Of a stretch of 45,697 nucleotides of DNA, positions 7,147-20,151 are shown one piece after another (the stretch's first letter is position 1; each line of letters begins with the position of its first letter). This DNA comes from Nonomuraea longispora (GTDB lineage: Bacteria > Actinomycetota > Actinomycetes > Streptosporangiales > Streptosporangiaceae). Below the pieces are notes generated by a model. It saw only the letters and a list, made by a program, of their open reading frames with translations. It made no database searches and was not told the DNA's origin. The stretch covers positions 1 to 45,697 of the forward strand of contig NZ_SMJZ01000054.1 of the NCBI RefSeq assembly GCF_004348345.1. The letters are read 5' to 3'. The position numbers were made by a program, and so were the translations under genes.

Positions 7147-7907
7147 GCAAGGGGCAGCGGACGAAGGCCATGTCGAAGTCAGCGCGTGACAAGATCAAGG
7201 AACAGCAGGCCGCCGCTCGCGCTCAGGAGCGGCGAAGGAAGATCGTGACCTACGTCGCCGCGGGGGCGGTCGCGGTGGCCGCGGTCGGAGCGGGCTGGTG
7301 GTACGCGGCCAGCAACTCGCGCTCGGAGGAGGCCTCCGGCGCGCTCGCCCCCATCACGGTACAGTCCGACGGCGCCGCCGTGATGGCCAAGCAGGGCGTC
7401 ACGGGGCCCGTGGTCGACATCTATGAGGACTTCCAGTGCCCCGCCTGTAAGGAGCTCGAGCGGGTCAGCGGCCAGACCTTCAAGAACCTCGCCGCCGAGG
7501 GTCTGGCGAAGGTGGTCTACCACCCCATCACGATCTTCTCCCAGGAGCCGACGAAGTCCAACTCCGTACGCGCGGGCAGCGCCTCCCGGTGTGTGGCCGA
7601 CGGCAAGCAGTGGATGGCCTTCCACGACCTGCTCTTCGAGAACCAGCCGCCGGAGACCGAGCCGGGTTTCCAGCCCGAGCAGCTCGTGCAGTGGGGCAAG
7701 GACGCCGGGATCACGTCGCCGGAGTTCGAGCAGTGCGTCACCTCGGGCAAGCACGCCCAGACGCAGCTGTCGTACAGCAAGAAGGTCAGTGACGAACAGA
7801 AGCTCGACCATACGCCGACCGTGAAACTGAACGGCATAGAAATAGACAACGGGGTACTCTTCAGCCCACAAGAGTTGCGCGAAGAGATTACGAAGGCGGC
7901 CAAGTAG
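7143..7907 (+). CDS. Membrane-anchored DsbA-family thiol:disulfide oxidoreductase
   Basis: A 254-residue protein. A basic, Lys/Arg/Gln-rich cytoplasmic N-terminus (1-33) is followed by one membrane helix (about 34-55) and an extracytoplasmic thioredoxin fold. The active site is Cys99-Pro-Ala-Cys102, preceded by Tyr-Glu-Asp-Phe-Gln as in DsbA-like proteins. The cis-proline region reads His-Thr-Pro-Thr-Val near the C-terminus. It should form or shuffle disulfides in exported proteins, with the upstream MauE/DoxX-like protein as probable redox partner. Two extra cysteines (in Ser-Arg-Cys-Val and Glu-Gln-Cys-Val) may form a structural disulfide. Disulfide-bearing exported candidates are encoded nearby (9666-11941 and 20152). 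Confidence 0.88.
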   Translation: MSKGQRTKAMSKSARDKIKEQQAAARAQERRRKIVTYVAAGAVAVAAVGAGWWYAASNSRSEEASGALAPITVQSDGAAVMAKQGVTGPVVDIYEDFQCPACKELERVSGQTFKNLAAEGLAKVVYHPITIFSQEPTKSNSVRAGSASRCVADGKQWMAFHDLLFENQPPETEPGFQPEQLVQWGKDAGITSPEFEQCVTSGKHAQTQLSYSKKVSDEQKLDHTPTVKLNGIEIDNGVLFSPQELREEITKAAK

Positions 7908-7933
7908 CCGCACTTCCGCTACCCTCACCTGAC

Positions 7934-8965
7934 ATGCCCCTTGCCTCGATTCCCAGCCCTTCCCAAGGGGTCTGGTATCTCGGAATCATCCCTATCCGGG
8001 CTTATGCGCTCTGCATTGTGCTCGGCGTCATCGTCGCTGTCTGGCTGAGCGAGCGGCGCTGGCGCGCTCGTGGCGGCGAGAAGGGGACGATCATCGACCT
8101 CGCGGTCCCCGCGGTCATCTTCGGCCTGATCGGCGGACGCCTCTACCACGTCATCACCGACTGGCAGACCTATTTCGGCAGCCGCGCGATCAAGGAGCCC
8201 ATCCAGGCGCTGTTCATCTGGGAGGGCGGTCTCGGCATCTGGGGCGCGGTCGCGCTCGGCGGCGTCGGCGTCTGGTGGTGGGTGCGCAAGCGCGGCATCT
8301 CCCTGGGCGCCGTCGCCGACACGGTCGCCCCCGGCATCGCCTTCGCCCAGGGCATCGGCCGCTGGGGCAACTGGTTCAACCAGGAGCTGTACGGCGGGCC
8401 GACCACGCTGCCGTGGGGGCTGGAGATCGACGTCGCCCACGGGGGAGAGCCCGGCGTTCTCTACCACCCGACGTTCCTGTACGAGTCGGTGTGGGACATC
8501 GCGCTGGGCTTCGTGCTGCTGTTCGCAGGGGCGCGGTTCAGGCTGCACCACGGGCGGCTGTTCGCCCTCTACGTCGCCGGCTACACGCTCGGCAGGTTCT
8601 GGATCGAGGGCCTGCGCATCGACCCGGTCGGCGGGGTCGATCACGCTGTGACCTTCCTGGGGCTGCGGATCAACCAGTGGACGTCGATCCTGCTGTTCGT
8701 GGGCGCGCTGGTCTACCTCTGGGTGAGGCGGAAGAAGGACGACGAAGAGTTCGTCGTGCCCTTGTCCGAGCTCCCGGACCCGGCGCACGTGTCCGGTCAG
8801 GCCGATCCCGGCTCGCCCGACGCGCCCGACGGCGGCGGGGCCGACGGTGGCGGGGCCGACGGTGGCGGGGCCGATCGCGGGCGGCAGGACGACGACCCGG
8901 CGCCCGGCGAGCCGGAGGAGGTCCCTGACGGTGATGCCGTGACGAAGGGGAAGAAGTCGCGATGA
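7934..8965 (+). CDS. lgt: Prolipoprotein diacylglyceryl transferase
   Basis: Lgt transfers a diacylglyceryl group from phosphatidylglycerol to the lipobox cysteine of exported prolipoproteins, the first lipoprotein-processing step. The 343-residue membrane protein has the Lgt signature Gly142-Arg143-Trp-Gly-Asn-Trp-Phe-Asn-Gln-Glu (Arg143 matches the essential E. coli residue number), plus His-Pro-Thr-Phe-Leu-Tyr-Glu-Ser and a late Gly-Arg-Phe-Trp-Ile-Glu-Gly-Leu-Arg. About 70 C-terminal residues past the last helix are a hydrophilic Asp/Gly-rich tail with repeated Gly-Gly-Gly-Ala-Asp, probably disordered. The stop overlaps the next ATG (8962-8965). A client lipoprotein, the protease at 20152, is in the window. 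Confidence 0.96.
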   Translation: MPLASIPSPSQGVWYLGIIPIRAYALCIVLGVIVAVWLSERRWRARGGEKGTIIDLAVPAVIFGLIGGRLYHVITDWQTYFGSRAIKEPIQALFIWEGGLGIWGAVALGGVGVWWWVRKRGISLGAVADTVAPGIAFAQGIGRWGNWFNQELYGGPTTLPWGLEIDVAHGGEPGVLYHPTFLYESVWDIALGFVLLFAGARFRLHHGRLFALYVAGYTLGRFWIEGLRIDPVGGVDHAVTFLGLRINQWTSILLFVGALVYLWVRRKKDDEEFVVPLSELPDPAHVSGQADPGSPDAPDGGGADGGGADGGGADRGRQDDDPAPGEPEEVPDGDAVTKGKKSR

Positions 8966-9666
8966 GCGGTCGCGCGGAGGCTCACCACCAGCACCGCGAC
9001 GTCACCGGAGGCTGGTTGCGGCCCTCGGTGTTCGGCGCGATGGACGGTCTGGTGTCGAACTTCGCGCTGATCGCGGGTGTCGCGGGTGGCACCGCCGACA
9101 CCAAGGTCATCTCCCTTGCCGGCGTCGCCGGTCTGGCCGCGGGCGCGCTGTCCATGGCGGGCGGCGAATACGTCTCGGTGGCGAGCCAGCGTGAGCTGGC
9201 CCAGGCCGAGATCGCCGTCGAACGCCGCGAGCTCGCCCGCCACCCCGACGACGAACAAGCCGAGCTGGCGCAGACGTTCGTCGACCGGGGCGTGTCCCCG
9301 GAGCTCGCGGCCGAGGTGTCCCGGCAGATCTCACGCAACCCCGACCAGGCGCTGGAGGTGCACACCCGCAACGAGCTCGGCGTGGCCCCGGGCGAGCTGC
9401 CGTCGCCGTCCCTGGCCGCGGTGTCGTCGTTCCTGTCGTTCGGCGTGGGTGCGGTGCTGCCGTTGCTGCCGTACCTCCTCGGGGTTTCGAGCCTGACGGT
9501 GTCGGCGGTGCTCTCCTGCGTGGCGCTGTTCGGCGCGGGCGCGCTGGTCTCCACGGTGACCGCCCGCACCTGGTGGTATTCCGGTTTGCGGCAGCTCGTG
9601 GTGGGCGCGGTGGCCGCCGCGGTCACGTTCGCGCTGGGCAGCCTGATCGGAGCGGCGGCGCTGTGA
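8962..9666 (+). CDS. VIT1/CCC1-family iron/manganese transporter
   Basis: A 234-residue membrane protein. The first helix region has Asp-Gly-Leu-Val-Ser-Asn-Phe-Ala-Leu, the hallmark of VIT1/CCC1 metal transporters. The second has Ala-Gly-Ala-Leu-Ser-Met-Ala-Gly-Gly-Glu-Tyr-Val-Ser-Val. A Glu-rich cytoplasmic segment (about residues 75-135) corresponds to the metal-binding domain, and three further helices follow. Characterised relatives move Fe2+ or Mn2+ out of the cytoplasm into vacuoles or out of the cell. The gene overlaps lgt by ATGA and the next gene by one base, so it is expressed from the lgt transcript. No iron box is visible in front of it. Confidence 0.88.
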   Translation: MSGRAEAHHQHRDVTGGWLRPSVFGAMDGLVSNFALIAGVAGGTADTKVISLAGVAGLAAGALSMAGGEYVSVASQRELAQAEIAVERRELARHPDDEQAELAQTFVDRGVSPELAAEVSRQISRNPDQALEVHTRNELGVAPGELPSPSLAAVSSFLSFGVGAVLPLLPYLLGVSSLTVSAVLSCVALFGAGALVSTVTARTWWYSGLRQLVVGAVAAAVTFALGSLIGAAAL

Positions 9667-11354
9667 TGGCCAGGAGAAGAGCCACACCCGGCTCCGGCAA
9701 CCCCTCGAAGCGCCCCAGGCCCGCAACCGACCCCCAGGGCGCCGGTGGGCGCAGCGGGGAGTGGCCGGTTGCGGATGGGTGGCCGGCCTCGGATGCGCTG
9801 GACGGTGGTGGTCGTGCCACTGGTGGGCGTAGTGGGGAGTGGCCCGCGGGCGCTCATGGCGGCGGGTCGCTTTCCGGAACCGAGGGCGTCCCCACGGACG
9901 GTGCGGACCGGTCACCGGGTTCCCGTGGCGGCCGGAGGGGGCGGGCGCGTGGCCGCAGGCAGCAGGCCGCGCCCGACCCGGACCTTACGAGCTCCCGTGG
10001 CCGGTCAGCGGACGGTGGTGACCGGCCCTCGGGCCAATCCGGCGGCGGCTGGCCCGCTGCGGCGAGCGGCGAGGGCGACGGCGGCCGGCCGGCTCGCACG
10101 CGCGGAGGACGCAGATCGGCCCGCCGGGCTGCCGCCGACCCACCAGCCGGCGATCCGGGAGCCGGGCCGCTCGGAGCCGGTACCAACACCGGGCCGTTCG
10201 CCGCGGGAGACGCGGCGGCAGGGGGCTTCCCTGACAGCACCGGGCAGCCCGGATCGGGAGGCGCCGGCTGGTTCCGCGACGACGGCCACGCCCACGGGCC
10301 CGGCAGAGACGGGGACATCGGCCGGTCACAGGGCCGGCGGGGCGCCGGCCGGTCCGGTGGTGAGGACGTTGGCCGGTCTGAGGGTCGGCGGGGTGGCAGT
10401 TGGGCCGGTGGTGGTGAGGACGTTGGCAGGCGGGCCGCCGGCCGTGCCGAGCGGTCCGGAGGCAGGGTCAAGCTCCGGGGAGGCGCCGGGTGGCCGTTGC
10501 AGGAGGACGGCGGTTCGGGTGAAGGCGCGCCCGGTGGCCGGGAGGCGGGCACGCCCTCGCGCAAGCGGCGGCGTACTCCTTCGTCCGACTGGCAGTTCCC
10601 GGTGCTCACCGCCTGGGGCCTGCGCCCGGATCAGCAGCGGTTGCTCGTGATCATCGCCGTGGTCGTGGGTGTGCTGGCGGGTGGCACCGGGCTGGTGTCC
10701 GTCGTGGGGTCCCTTGGCGAGTACACGCCGCAGCAGAGAACCAGCGCCGCCGTGATCGTGCCCGGCTCGACGTTGCCGCGGATTTTCCACGGCTGGAACT
10801 CGCCCAAACTGTTCGCGCCGCTGACCGACAGGACGAAGGACAAACGTGCGCTGACGAAGAAGGAAGTGTTCGGCGAGAAGCAGCTCACGGTCACCAAGAA
10901 GCTCAGGCTCAAGCTGGTCGCCAAGCAACTCGATTCCGACTGTTCGGCGGCCCTGTGGGGGCAGAGCGTCGTGGAGCGGGTCTCCGACGGCGGATGCAGC
11001 CAGGCGGCCCGCGGCCTGTACGCCAGCTCCGACGGGCGTTACGTCGGCCAGTACACCCTGCTCAACCTGAAGGACGGCGAGTCGGCCGCCGCCCTGGTGG
11101 AATCGTTGAAGACGGACTACCGGGGCGGGTGGACGATCCCCCTGCCCTCCTCCAAGGCGTCCTTTCCCGAGGGGGGCTATTCCGAGGCCGGCGGTTACGC
11201 GCTGGGCCACTATGTCGGTCTTGTCTGGCTCGGCAGGACCGACGGCGCCGAGCCGACCGCCAAGGACGACTTCGTCTCCCTGACCCTGGCGCTGCGCGGC
11301 GCGGAGAAGCCCGTCTACCGCAGGGTCGTCTCGCTGACGGGGCCGCCGGCCTGA
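9666..11354 (+). CDS. Disordered, single-pass membrane protein with two-cysteine outer domain
   Basis: A 562-residue protein of unknown function. Residues 1 to about 315 are low complexity, rich in Gly, Arg, Ser, Asp and Pro, with repeated Gly-Gly-Arg-Ser-Gly and Glu-Asp-Val-Gly-Arg pieces, and are presumably disordered and cytoplasmic. One membrane helix follows (Leu-Leu-Val-Ile-Ile-Ala-Val-Val-Val-Gly), then an outer domain of about 210 residues with the Asp-Cys...Leu-Trp-Gly...Gly-Gly-Cys pattern. The same outer domain makes up most of the next protein. The ATG at 9666 overlaps the previous stop by one base (TGATG); the frame is open further upstream inside the transporter gene, but that start is unlikely. 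The two cysteines probably form a disulfide outside the cell, which fits the nearby DsbA-like gene. Confidence 0.75.
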   Translation: MARRRATPGSGNPSKRPRPATDPQGAGGRSGEWPVADGWPASDALDGGGRATGGRSGEWPAGAHGGGSLSGTEGVPTDGADRSPGSRGGRRGRARGRRQQAAPDPDLTSSRGRSADGGDRPSGQSGGGWPAAASGEGDGGRPARTRGGRRSARRAAADPPAGDPGAGPLGAGTNTGPFAAGDAAAGGFPDSTGQPGSGGAGWFRDDGHAHGPGRDGDIGRSQGRRGAGRSGGEDVGRSEGRRGGSWAGGGEDVGRRAAGRAERSGGRVKLRGGAGWPLQEDGGSGEGAPGGREAGTPSRKRRRTPSSDWQFPVLTAWGLRPDQQRLLVIIAVVVGVLAGGTGLVSVVGSLGEYTPQQRTSAAVIVPGSTLPRIFHGWNSPKLFAPLTDRTKDKRALTKKEVFGEKQLTVTKKLRLKLVAKQLDSDCSAALWGQSVVERVSDGGCSQAARGLYASSDGRYVGQYTLLNLKDGESAAALVESLKTDYRGGWTIPLPSSKASFPEGGYSEAGGYALGHYVGLVWLGRTDGAEPTAKDDFVSLTLALRGAEKPVYRRVVSLTGPPA

Positions 11355-11941
11355 TGTCACGTCGTCTCGTCATCTCCGTCGCGATCGTGGGCGTGGTGGT
11401 CATCGCCGCGGCCGGCTGGTGGTGGTTGCGCCGCGACGCACCCCGCCCGTCCACCTTCCACGCCGAGCCCACCTCCGCCTTCTACGCGGCCATCGACGAC
11501 CGCAAGAACGACGCCACCCCGCTCACCCCGCAGGAGGTCTTCACCTCCTCGGTCAAGACCGTGGGCGACATGCGGTTGGAGAGCACCCAGCAGTTCACCG
11601 ACTGCGACGACGTCCTGTGGGGCGCCTCGGCCTCCGGCTGCACGCAGGCACTCCAGGCCGTCTACAAAGGGGACTCGACCGCGGGCCAGTTCGTCATCTT
11701 CAACATGGCCGACGGGCGCGCCGCCGACGCGCTGGTCTCGGCCCTCGGCGCGGACGGGTTCGTACGCCAGGGCATCCCCTTCCAGGCCGCCGGCAGTCGT
11801 GCGCAGGCCCGTGCCATGGGCCACTACGTAACGGTGAGCTGGGTAGGCGGTTCCGCGCCCGCGCAGGAACTGATTGCGGCGCTGGTGGCCCTCGACGGCC
11901 TGGGCCGTGTCGTCCAGGACCGCGTCGTCGCCGCCACCTGA
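11354..11941 (+). CDS. Small paralogue with the same two-cysteine outer domain
   Basis: A 195-residue protein with an N-terminal membrane anchor (about residues 4-24, ending in three Trp and Arg-Arg) and one outer domain. It aligns with the C-terminal part of the preceding protein: Leu-Thr-x-x-Glu-Val-Phe, Asp-Cys...Leu-Trp-Gly-Ala, Gly-Cys-x-Gln-Ala, Gly-Gln-Phe-Val, a Leu-Val-x-x-Leu helix, and Gly-His-Tyr-Val-x-x-x-Trp. The start ATG overlaps the previous stop (TGATG), so the paralogues are coupled. No catalytic motif is visible. A binding or sensing role at the cell surface, possibly as a pair, is plausible. I do not recognise a named family. Confidence 0.78.
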   Translation: MSRRLVISVAIVGVVVIAAAGWWWLRRDAPRPSTFHAEPTSAFYAAIDDRKNDATPLTPQEVFTSSVKTVGDMRLESTQQFTDCDDVLWGASASGCTQALQAVYKGDSTAGQFVIFNMADGRAADALVSALGADGFVRQGIPFQAAGSRAQARAMGHYVTVSWVGGSAPAQELIAALVALDGLGRVVQDRVVAAT

Positions 11942-12011
11942 GGCTCGCGCCGGGCGGTCGGCCGGTGCGGTTCGACGGAGTGCGAAGTGCGATGGGGTGT
12001 GCCGGTGCAGG

Positions 12012-13610
12012 TCAGGGGGTGGTGCCGGTCAGGGAGGTGACGGTCGCAGTGACCGCGTCCGGCAGGGCGGACAGGCGGTGCAGCGGCGCCTCCAACACGG
12101 TCAGGTCGTCCGACCAGGGGGCCGCCTCGCGGATGAGGGCTCTGGCGTCGTTCTTGGTGAGGGTGGTGCCCTGGTCGCGGGCCGCCGCGATGAGGGCTTC
12201 GCGCCACGTGTTGGCCAGCTTGGCGTGGCCGTTGTCGAGAATCCTGCGCAGCACGCGGGCCGCCGGGTCGCCGGGCTCCGGGAGGCGTACGGCGTCGAGT
12301 TCCTCCTCGTCGGCGCTGGTCGTGTAGACGGCGGACAGCACGTCGGGCAGCACGTCGGGCAGGGGCGGCAGGGCGGCTCCCAGAACGCGTACGCGGGAGG
12401 CGCGCGTCGCCAGGAGCAGGCGGGGGAGCGCGGCCTCCATGCCCGGTGGCAGGGCGACGGCCACGCGGCCGGGGGTGGCGGCGTACGGTTTGGCCAGCCA
12501 GGTCGGCAGCTTGACCCGGGGCTGGGTGAGGTCCTTGGGCCACTCGCCCACCAGCAGGTCGGGCTCGAAGTCTGAAATGCCCCTCTCTGAGGCTGAAATG
12601 CCCTTCTGAGCGTTTTCTATGGCTTGTGGGCCCTGAGTGTAGATGGCGGTGCTCTGGCGGCTCAGGCGGGATGTCACGGCCGGGCGGGTCTTCGTGGTGG
12701 GCCGGAGGATGTACAGGTCGGCGGCCGAACCGATGGCTTCCGCGCCGTAATAGCGGTTGAAGTCGGGATAGATGGCTTCGTAGGCGAGGTTGAGGTCCGC
12801 CAGGGCCTGCTGGACCTTGAACGCCAGCATGGGCATACGCTCCCCGGCGCCGTACGCCAGCACCACCCGCCCGTCGTCCTTCAGCCCCTCGACGGCGCGC
12901 GCCACGAACAGGCCGACCCCCTCCGGTGTGTACGGGGGGTCGGTGAGTGCCAGGTCGTGAGTCCTGGCCGAGGCCGGCAGGCCGAGCCGCAGGTCGGCCC
13001 AGCGGGTGCGGACCCCGAGCCGCTGCTCGTCGATGTAGGCCAGGACGCGCTCGTCGATGTCGGCCACCGTGACCTCGGTCTCCGGGCGGACGAGCTTGAC
13101 GGCCAGCGAGGTCAGGTCGTGGTCGCCCACGCAGAGCAGGCGCGCACCAGGCAGCCAGAACCGCGCGCCGAGCAGCAGCGCCCGCCGCAGCACGGTCTCG
13201 GGCGTGGCGGCGACGTGGTCGAGGACGTGGCGGGCGCGCGGGGCGCCGGCGACGAGGGCGCTCAGGCGGTCGAGCACCCCGGAGTAGTGGGGGAGCAGGT
13301 GGGCGACGGGGTCTTCCGGGGGCGGCGCCACGGCGAAGAGGTCCTGGAAGGCGTGGGTATGGGCGAGCGGCACGCGGAAGGTGTCGCCGGAGCGCTCCAG
13401 CGGCAGCTCGCGCAGCAGCGCCTCGATGGTGCGCCTCGATGTGGCGCTTGCGCGAACCAGGTCGGCGAGCTTCCACCACCGGCCCTCGCACAGGAGTGTC
13501 AGCGCGTGCCTCAGCCGCCTGCTGTCAGCCCCTGCCTCCTGGAGCAGACGCTCCACCCCGTCACGGTCCATGGTCACGACCATATCGAGGGTAAGGGCTG
13601 GGGCAGGCAC
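12012..13610 (-). CDS. Branched-chain polyamine synthase (BpsA)-like protein
   Basis: A 532-residue protein. The N-terminal part resembles a winged helix ([11 protein letters not shown]). A Rossmann-type core follows with Cys-Val-Gly-Asp-His-Asp-Leu-Thr, an acidic Val-Ala-Asp-Ile-Asp, and Asp-Pro-Pro-Tyr-Thr-Pro-Glu-Gly. These match the BpsA/DUF43 family, whose archaeal and thermophile members add aminopropyl groups to spermidine. The C-terminal 180 residues are a further region that I do not recognise. The activity here is untested; an aminopropyl- or methyltransferase is most likely. The start is uncertain: GTG at 13610, or ATG at 13583 or 13571, none with a clear ribosome-binding site. It converges on the paralogue pair with a 70-bp gap. 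Confidence 0.7.
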   Translation of the reverse strand: MPAPALTLDMVVTMDRDGVERLLQEAGADSRRLRHALTLLCEGRWWKLADLVRASATSRRTIEALLRELPLERSGDTFRVPLAHTHAFQDLFAVAPPPEDPVAHLLPHYSGVLDRLSALVAGAPRARHVLDHVAATPETVLRRALLLGARFWLPGARLLCVGDHDLTSLAVKLVRPETEVTVADIDERVLAYIDEQRLGVRTRWADLRLGLPASARTHDLALTDPPYTPEGVGLFVARAVEGLKDDGRVVLAYGAGERMPMLAFKVQQALADLNLAYEAIYPDFNRYYGAEAIGSAADLYILRPTTKTRPAVTSRLSRQSTAIYTQGPQAIENAQKGISASERGISDFEPDLLVGEWPKDLTQPRVKLPTWLAKPYAATPGRVAVALPPGMEAALPRLLLATRASRVRVLGAALPPLPDVLPDVLSAVYTTSADEEELDAVRLPEPGDPAARVLRRILDNGHAKLANTWREALIAAARDQGTTLTKNDARALIREAAPWSDDLTVLEAPLHRLSALPDAVTATVTSLTGTTP

Positions 13611-13892
13611 GCCGGAGAAGCGCGCCCGGCGAGCCGCCCGCCGGGCCAGGCCGGCAGAGAAATCGCCAGTCCTGCCGCATACAGGTGGGCAGAACCGGGA
13701 ATGACACCGGCCTCGCCCAGAGTTTGGGATAGAGAGTTCGGATGCTGGACCAGCCCAAATGTTCGCATTGCGGACGTGGTGGGCACCATTCCGGCATCGT
13801 GTTGTAACCTCTACCCACGATATGCAGCAGGGCCAACGTCGTCCCCGCCTGTAGAGCAGTTCGAGACAGACGATGACGACGGGAGGGATTCA
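13611..13892. promoter_or_regulatory. Divergent intergenic region before gltB
   Basis: This 282-bp gap separates the leftward BpsA-like gene from the rightward gltB and must hold both promoters. It is less GC-rich than its surroundings. I see TAACCT at 13804-13809 as a possible -10, a near-palindrome GCTGGACCAGC (13744-13754), and TTTGGG/CCCAAA arms (13723-13728 and 13754-13759). None matches a regulator site that I can name. The gltB ribosome-binding site GGGAGGG (13881-13887) closes the region. Confidence 0.4.
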
Positions 13893-18398
<4,506 letters not shown>

Positions 18399-18410
18399 GG
18401 GAGGCGTAGA

Positions 18411-19889
18411 ATGGCTGATCCGAAGGGTTTTCTCACGCACGACCGGGAGCTACCGGCGCGCCGCCCCGTCGACGTCCGCATCAGCGACTGGCGTGAGGTC
18501 TACCAGGACTTCCCGCAGGACAAGCTGACCAAGCAGGCGGCACGGTGCATGGACTGCGGCATCCCGTTCTGCCACAACGGCTGCCCGCTCGGCAACCTCA
18601 TCCCCGAGTGGAACGACCTCGTCCACCGCACCGACTGGCGCGAGGCGGTCGAACGGCTGCACGCCACGAACAACTTCCCGGAGTTCACCGGCAGGCTCTG
18701 CCCGGCTCCGTGCGAGGCGGCGTGCGTGCTCGGCATCAACGCCGACCCGGTGGCGATCAAGCGGGTCGAGGTCGAGATCATCGACCGGGCGTTCGCCGAG
18801 GGCTGGGTGACTCCGCAGCCTCCGGCGGTCAGGACCGGCAAGAAGGTCGCGGTCGTCGGCTCGGGGCCCGCCGGCCTGGCCGCCGCCCAGCAGCTGACCA
18901 GAGCCGGGCACGACGTGGTGGTGTTCGAGCGGGCCGACAGGATCGGCGGCCTGCTGCGCTACGGCATCCCCGAGTTCAAGATGGAGAAGCGGCACATCAA
19001 CCGCCGCCTCGACCAGATGCGGGCCGAAGGCACCGAGTTCCGCACCGGCGTCAACGTCGGTGTCGACGTCACCGCCGCCGAGCTGCGCGAGCAGTTCGAC
19101 GCCGTGGTGTTGTCAGGCGGCGCCACCCAGTGGCGTGATCTGCCGGTGCCCGGACGCGAGCTCAAGGGCGTCTACCAGGCCATGGAATATCTGCCGCTGT
19201 CCAACAAGGTCCAGGAGGGCGACCTCGACCGCTCGCCCCTCTCGGCCGAGGGCAGGTACGTGGTGGTGATCGGCGGCGGCGACACCGGCGCCGACTGCAT
19301 CGGCACGGCGATCAGGCAGGGCGCCAGGTCCGTCACCCAGCTCGAGATCATGCCGCAGCCGCCGGCGACCAGGCCGGACCACCAGCCGTGGCCGACGTAC
19401 CCCATGCTGTTCAAGATGGAGAGCGCCCACGAGGAGCTCGCCGACGGGCAGGGAGCGCGGGTCTACGCCGTCTCCACCACCGAGTTCGTCGGCGACGACG
19501 ACGGCAACGTGCGAGGGCTGCGGCTGGTCGAGGTCGAAGGGCCGCAGAACGGGTTCAAGCCGATCCCCGGCACCGAGCGGGAGATCCCGGCCGAGCTGGT
19601 CACCCTGTCGATGGGCTTCCTCGGCCCGGAGAAGGGCGCCCTGCTGCAGGACCTCGCCGCCGTCGCCGGTGACGGCTTCTACGACGCGCGGGGCAACGTC
19701 TCGCGCGACAAGACGTACATGTCCAAGGTGGACGGCGTCTTCGTGGCCGGCGACATGGGGCGCGGGCAGTCGCTCATCGTCTGGGCCATCGCGGAGGGCC
19801 GGGCCGCGGCCTCGGGCGTGGACCGGTACCTGTCGGGGGAGACGGCGCTGCCGTACCCGATCCTGCCGACCGCGCGGCCGCTGGTCTGA
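18411..19889 (+). CDS. gltD: Glutamate synthase (NADPH) small subunit
   Basis: The small GOGAT subunit takes electrons from NADPH through FAD and iron-sulfur clusters to the large subunit. The 492-residue protein has N-terminal cysteine clusters (Cys-Met-Asp-Cys-Gly-Ile-Pro-Phe-Cys and Cys-Pro-Ala-Pro-Cys-Glu-Ala-Ala-Cys) for 4Fe-4S centres. An FAD Rossmann motif (Val-Gly-Ser-Gly-Pro-Ala-Gly-Leu) and an NADPH motif (Ile-Gly-Gly-Gly-Asp-Thr-Gly-Ala-Asp) follow, and a C-terminal Gly-Asp-Met-Gly-Arg-Gly-Gln-Ser completes the FAD site. The start ATG at 18411 has GAGGGAGG upstream. It is co-transcribed with gltB, and a strong hairpin six bases after its stop ends the operon. Confidence 0.97.
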   Translation: MADPKGFLTHDRELPARRPVDVRISDWREVYQDFPQDKLTKQAARCMDCGIPFCHNGCPLGNLIPEWNDLVHRTDWREAVERLHATNNFPEFTGRLCPAPCEAACVLGINADPVAIKRVEVEIIDRAFAEGWVTPQPPAVRTGKKVAVVGSGPAGLAAAQQLTRAGHDVVVFERADRIGGLLRYGIPEFKMEKRHINRRLDQMRAEGTEFRTGVNVGVDVTAAELREQFDAVVLSGGATQWRDLPVPGRELKGVYQAMEYLPLSNKVQEGDLDRSPLSAEGRYVVVIGGGDTGADCIGTAIRQGARSVTQLEIMPQPPATRPDHQPWPTYPMLFKMESAHEELADGQGARVYAVSTTEFVGDDDGNVRGLRLVEVEGPQNGFKPIPGTEREIPAELVTLSMGFLGPEKGALLQDLAAVAGDGFYDARGNVSRDKTYMSKVDGVFVAGDMGRGQSLIVWAIAEGRAAASGVDRYLSGETALPYPILPTARPLV

Positions 19890-19895
19890 CGTTCA

Positions 19896-19930
19896 CGGTG
19901 CGGGGCCGCTCACGAGGCGGCCCCGCACCG
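19896..19930 (+). terminator. Strong hairpin terminator after gltD
   Basis: A 14-bp perfect stem (19896-19909 with 19917-19930) encloses a seven-base loop, TCACGAG. The stem is nearly all G-C and starts six bases after the gltD stop. No U-tract follows, which is common for actinobacterial terminators. Confidence 0.8.
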
Positions 19931-20044
19931 CACCTGTGGGCGCTGCTGTCGCGAGGTCCGGCCGCCGGGCCGGCGCGGTCCCGGGCCGGCCCCACGCTCG
20001 GCGCCGGCCCGCGCGGCGGGTGTACGTGGGAAGAGCTGAGCGTA

Positions 20045-20072
20045 TTGACTAGCTTCGCCACTCATCTACTGA
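20045..20072 (+). promoter_or_regulatory. Possible promoter of the S8 protease gene
   Basis: TTGACT (20045-20050) and TACTGA (20067-20072) are 16 bp apart in a locally AT-rich stretch about 80 bp before the protease start. The -35 is good and the -10 weak. The remainder of the 262-bp gap after gltD holds the terminator and GC-rich sequence with no convincing gene. Confidence 0.4.
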
Positions 20073-20151
20073 AATTTCACTACTAAGGTGCATCGCTGAT
20101 TGACTGTCGGGAACATGCTGGTTCAGCGGCCAGTCGGCGGATGGGGGAAGC

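Noticed and set aside
9745..10650. Alternative plus-strand frame inside the low-complexity part of the gene at 9666
   Set aside because: Its translation is basic and Pro/Arg-rich without domains. The chosen frame continues through the membrane helix into a domain shared with the next gene.
12624..13892. Extension of gltB upstream to give a protein of about 1920 residues
   Set aside because: The extra 423 codons run antisense through the BpsA-like gene. The ATG at 13893 has a strong ribosome-binding site and places the nucleophile Cys at residue 24.
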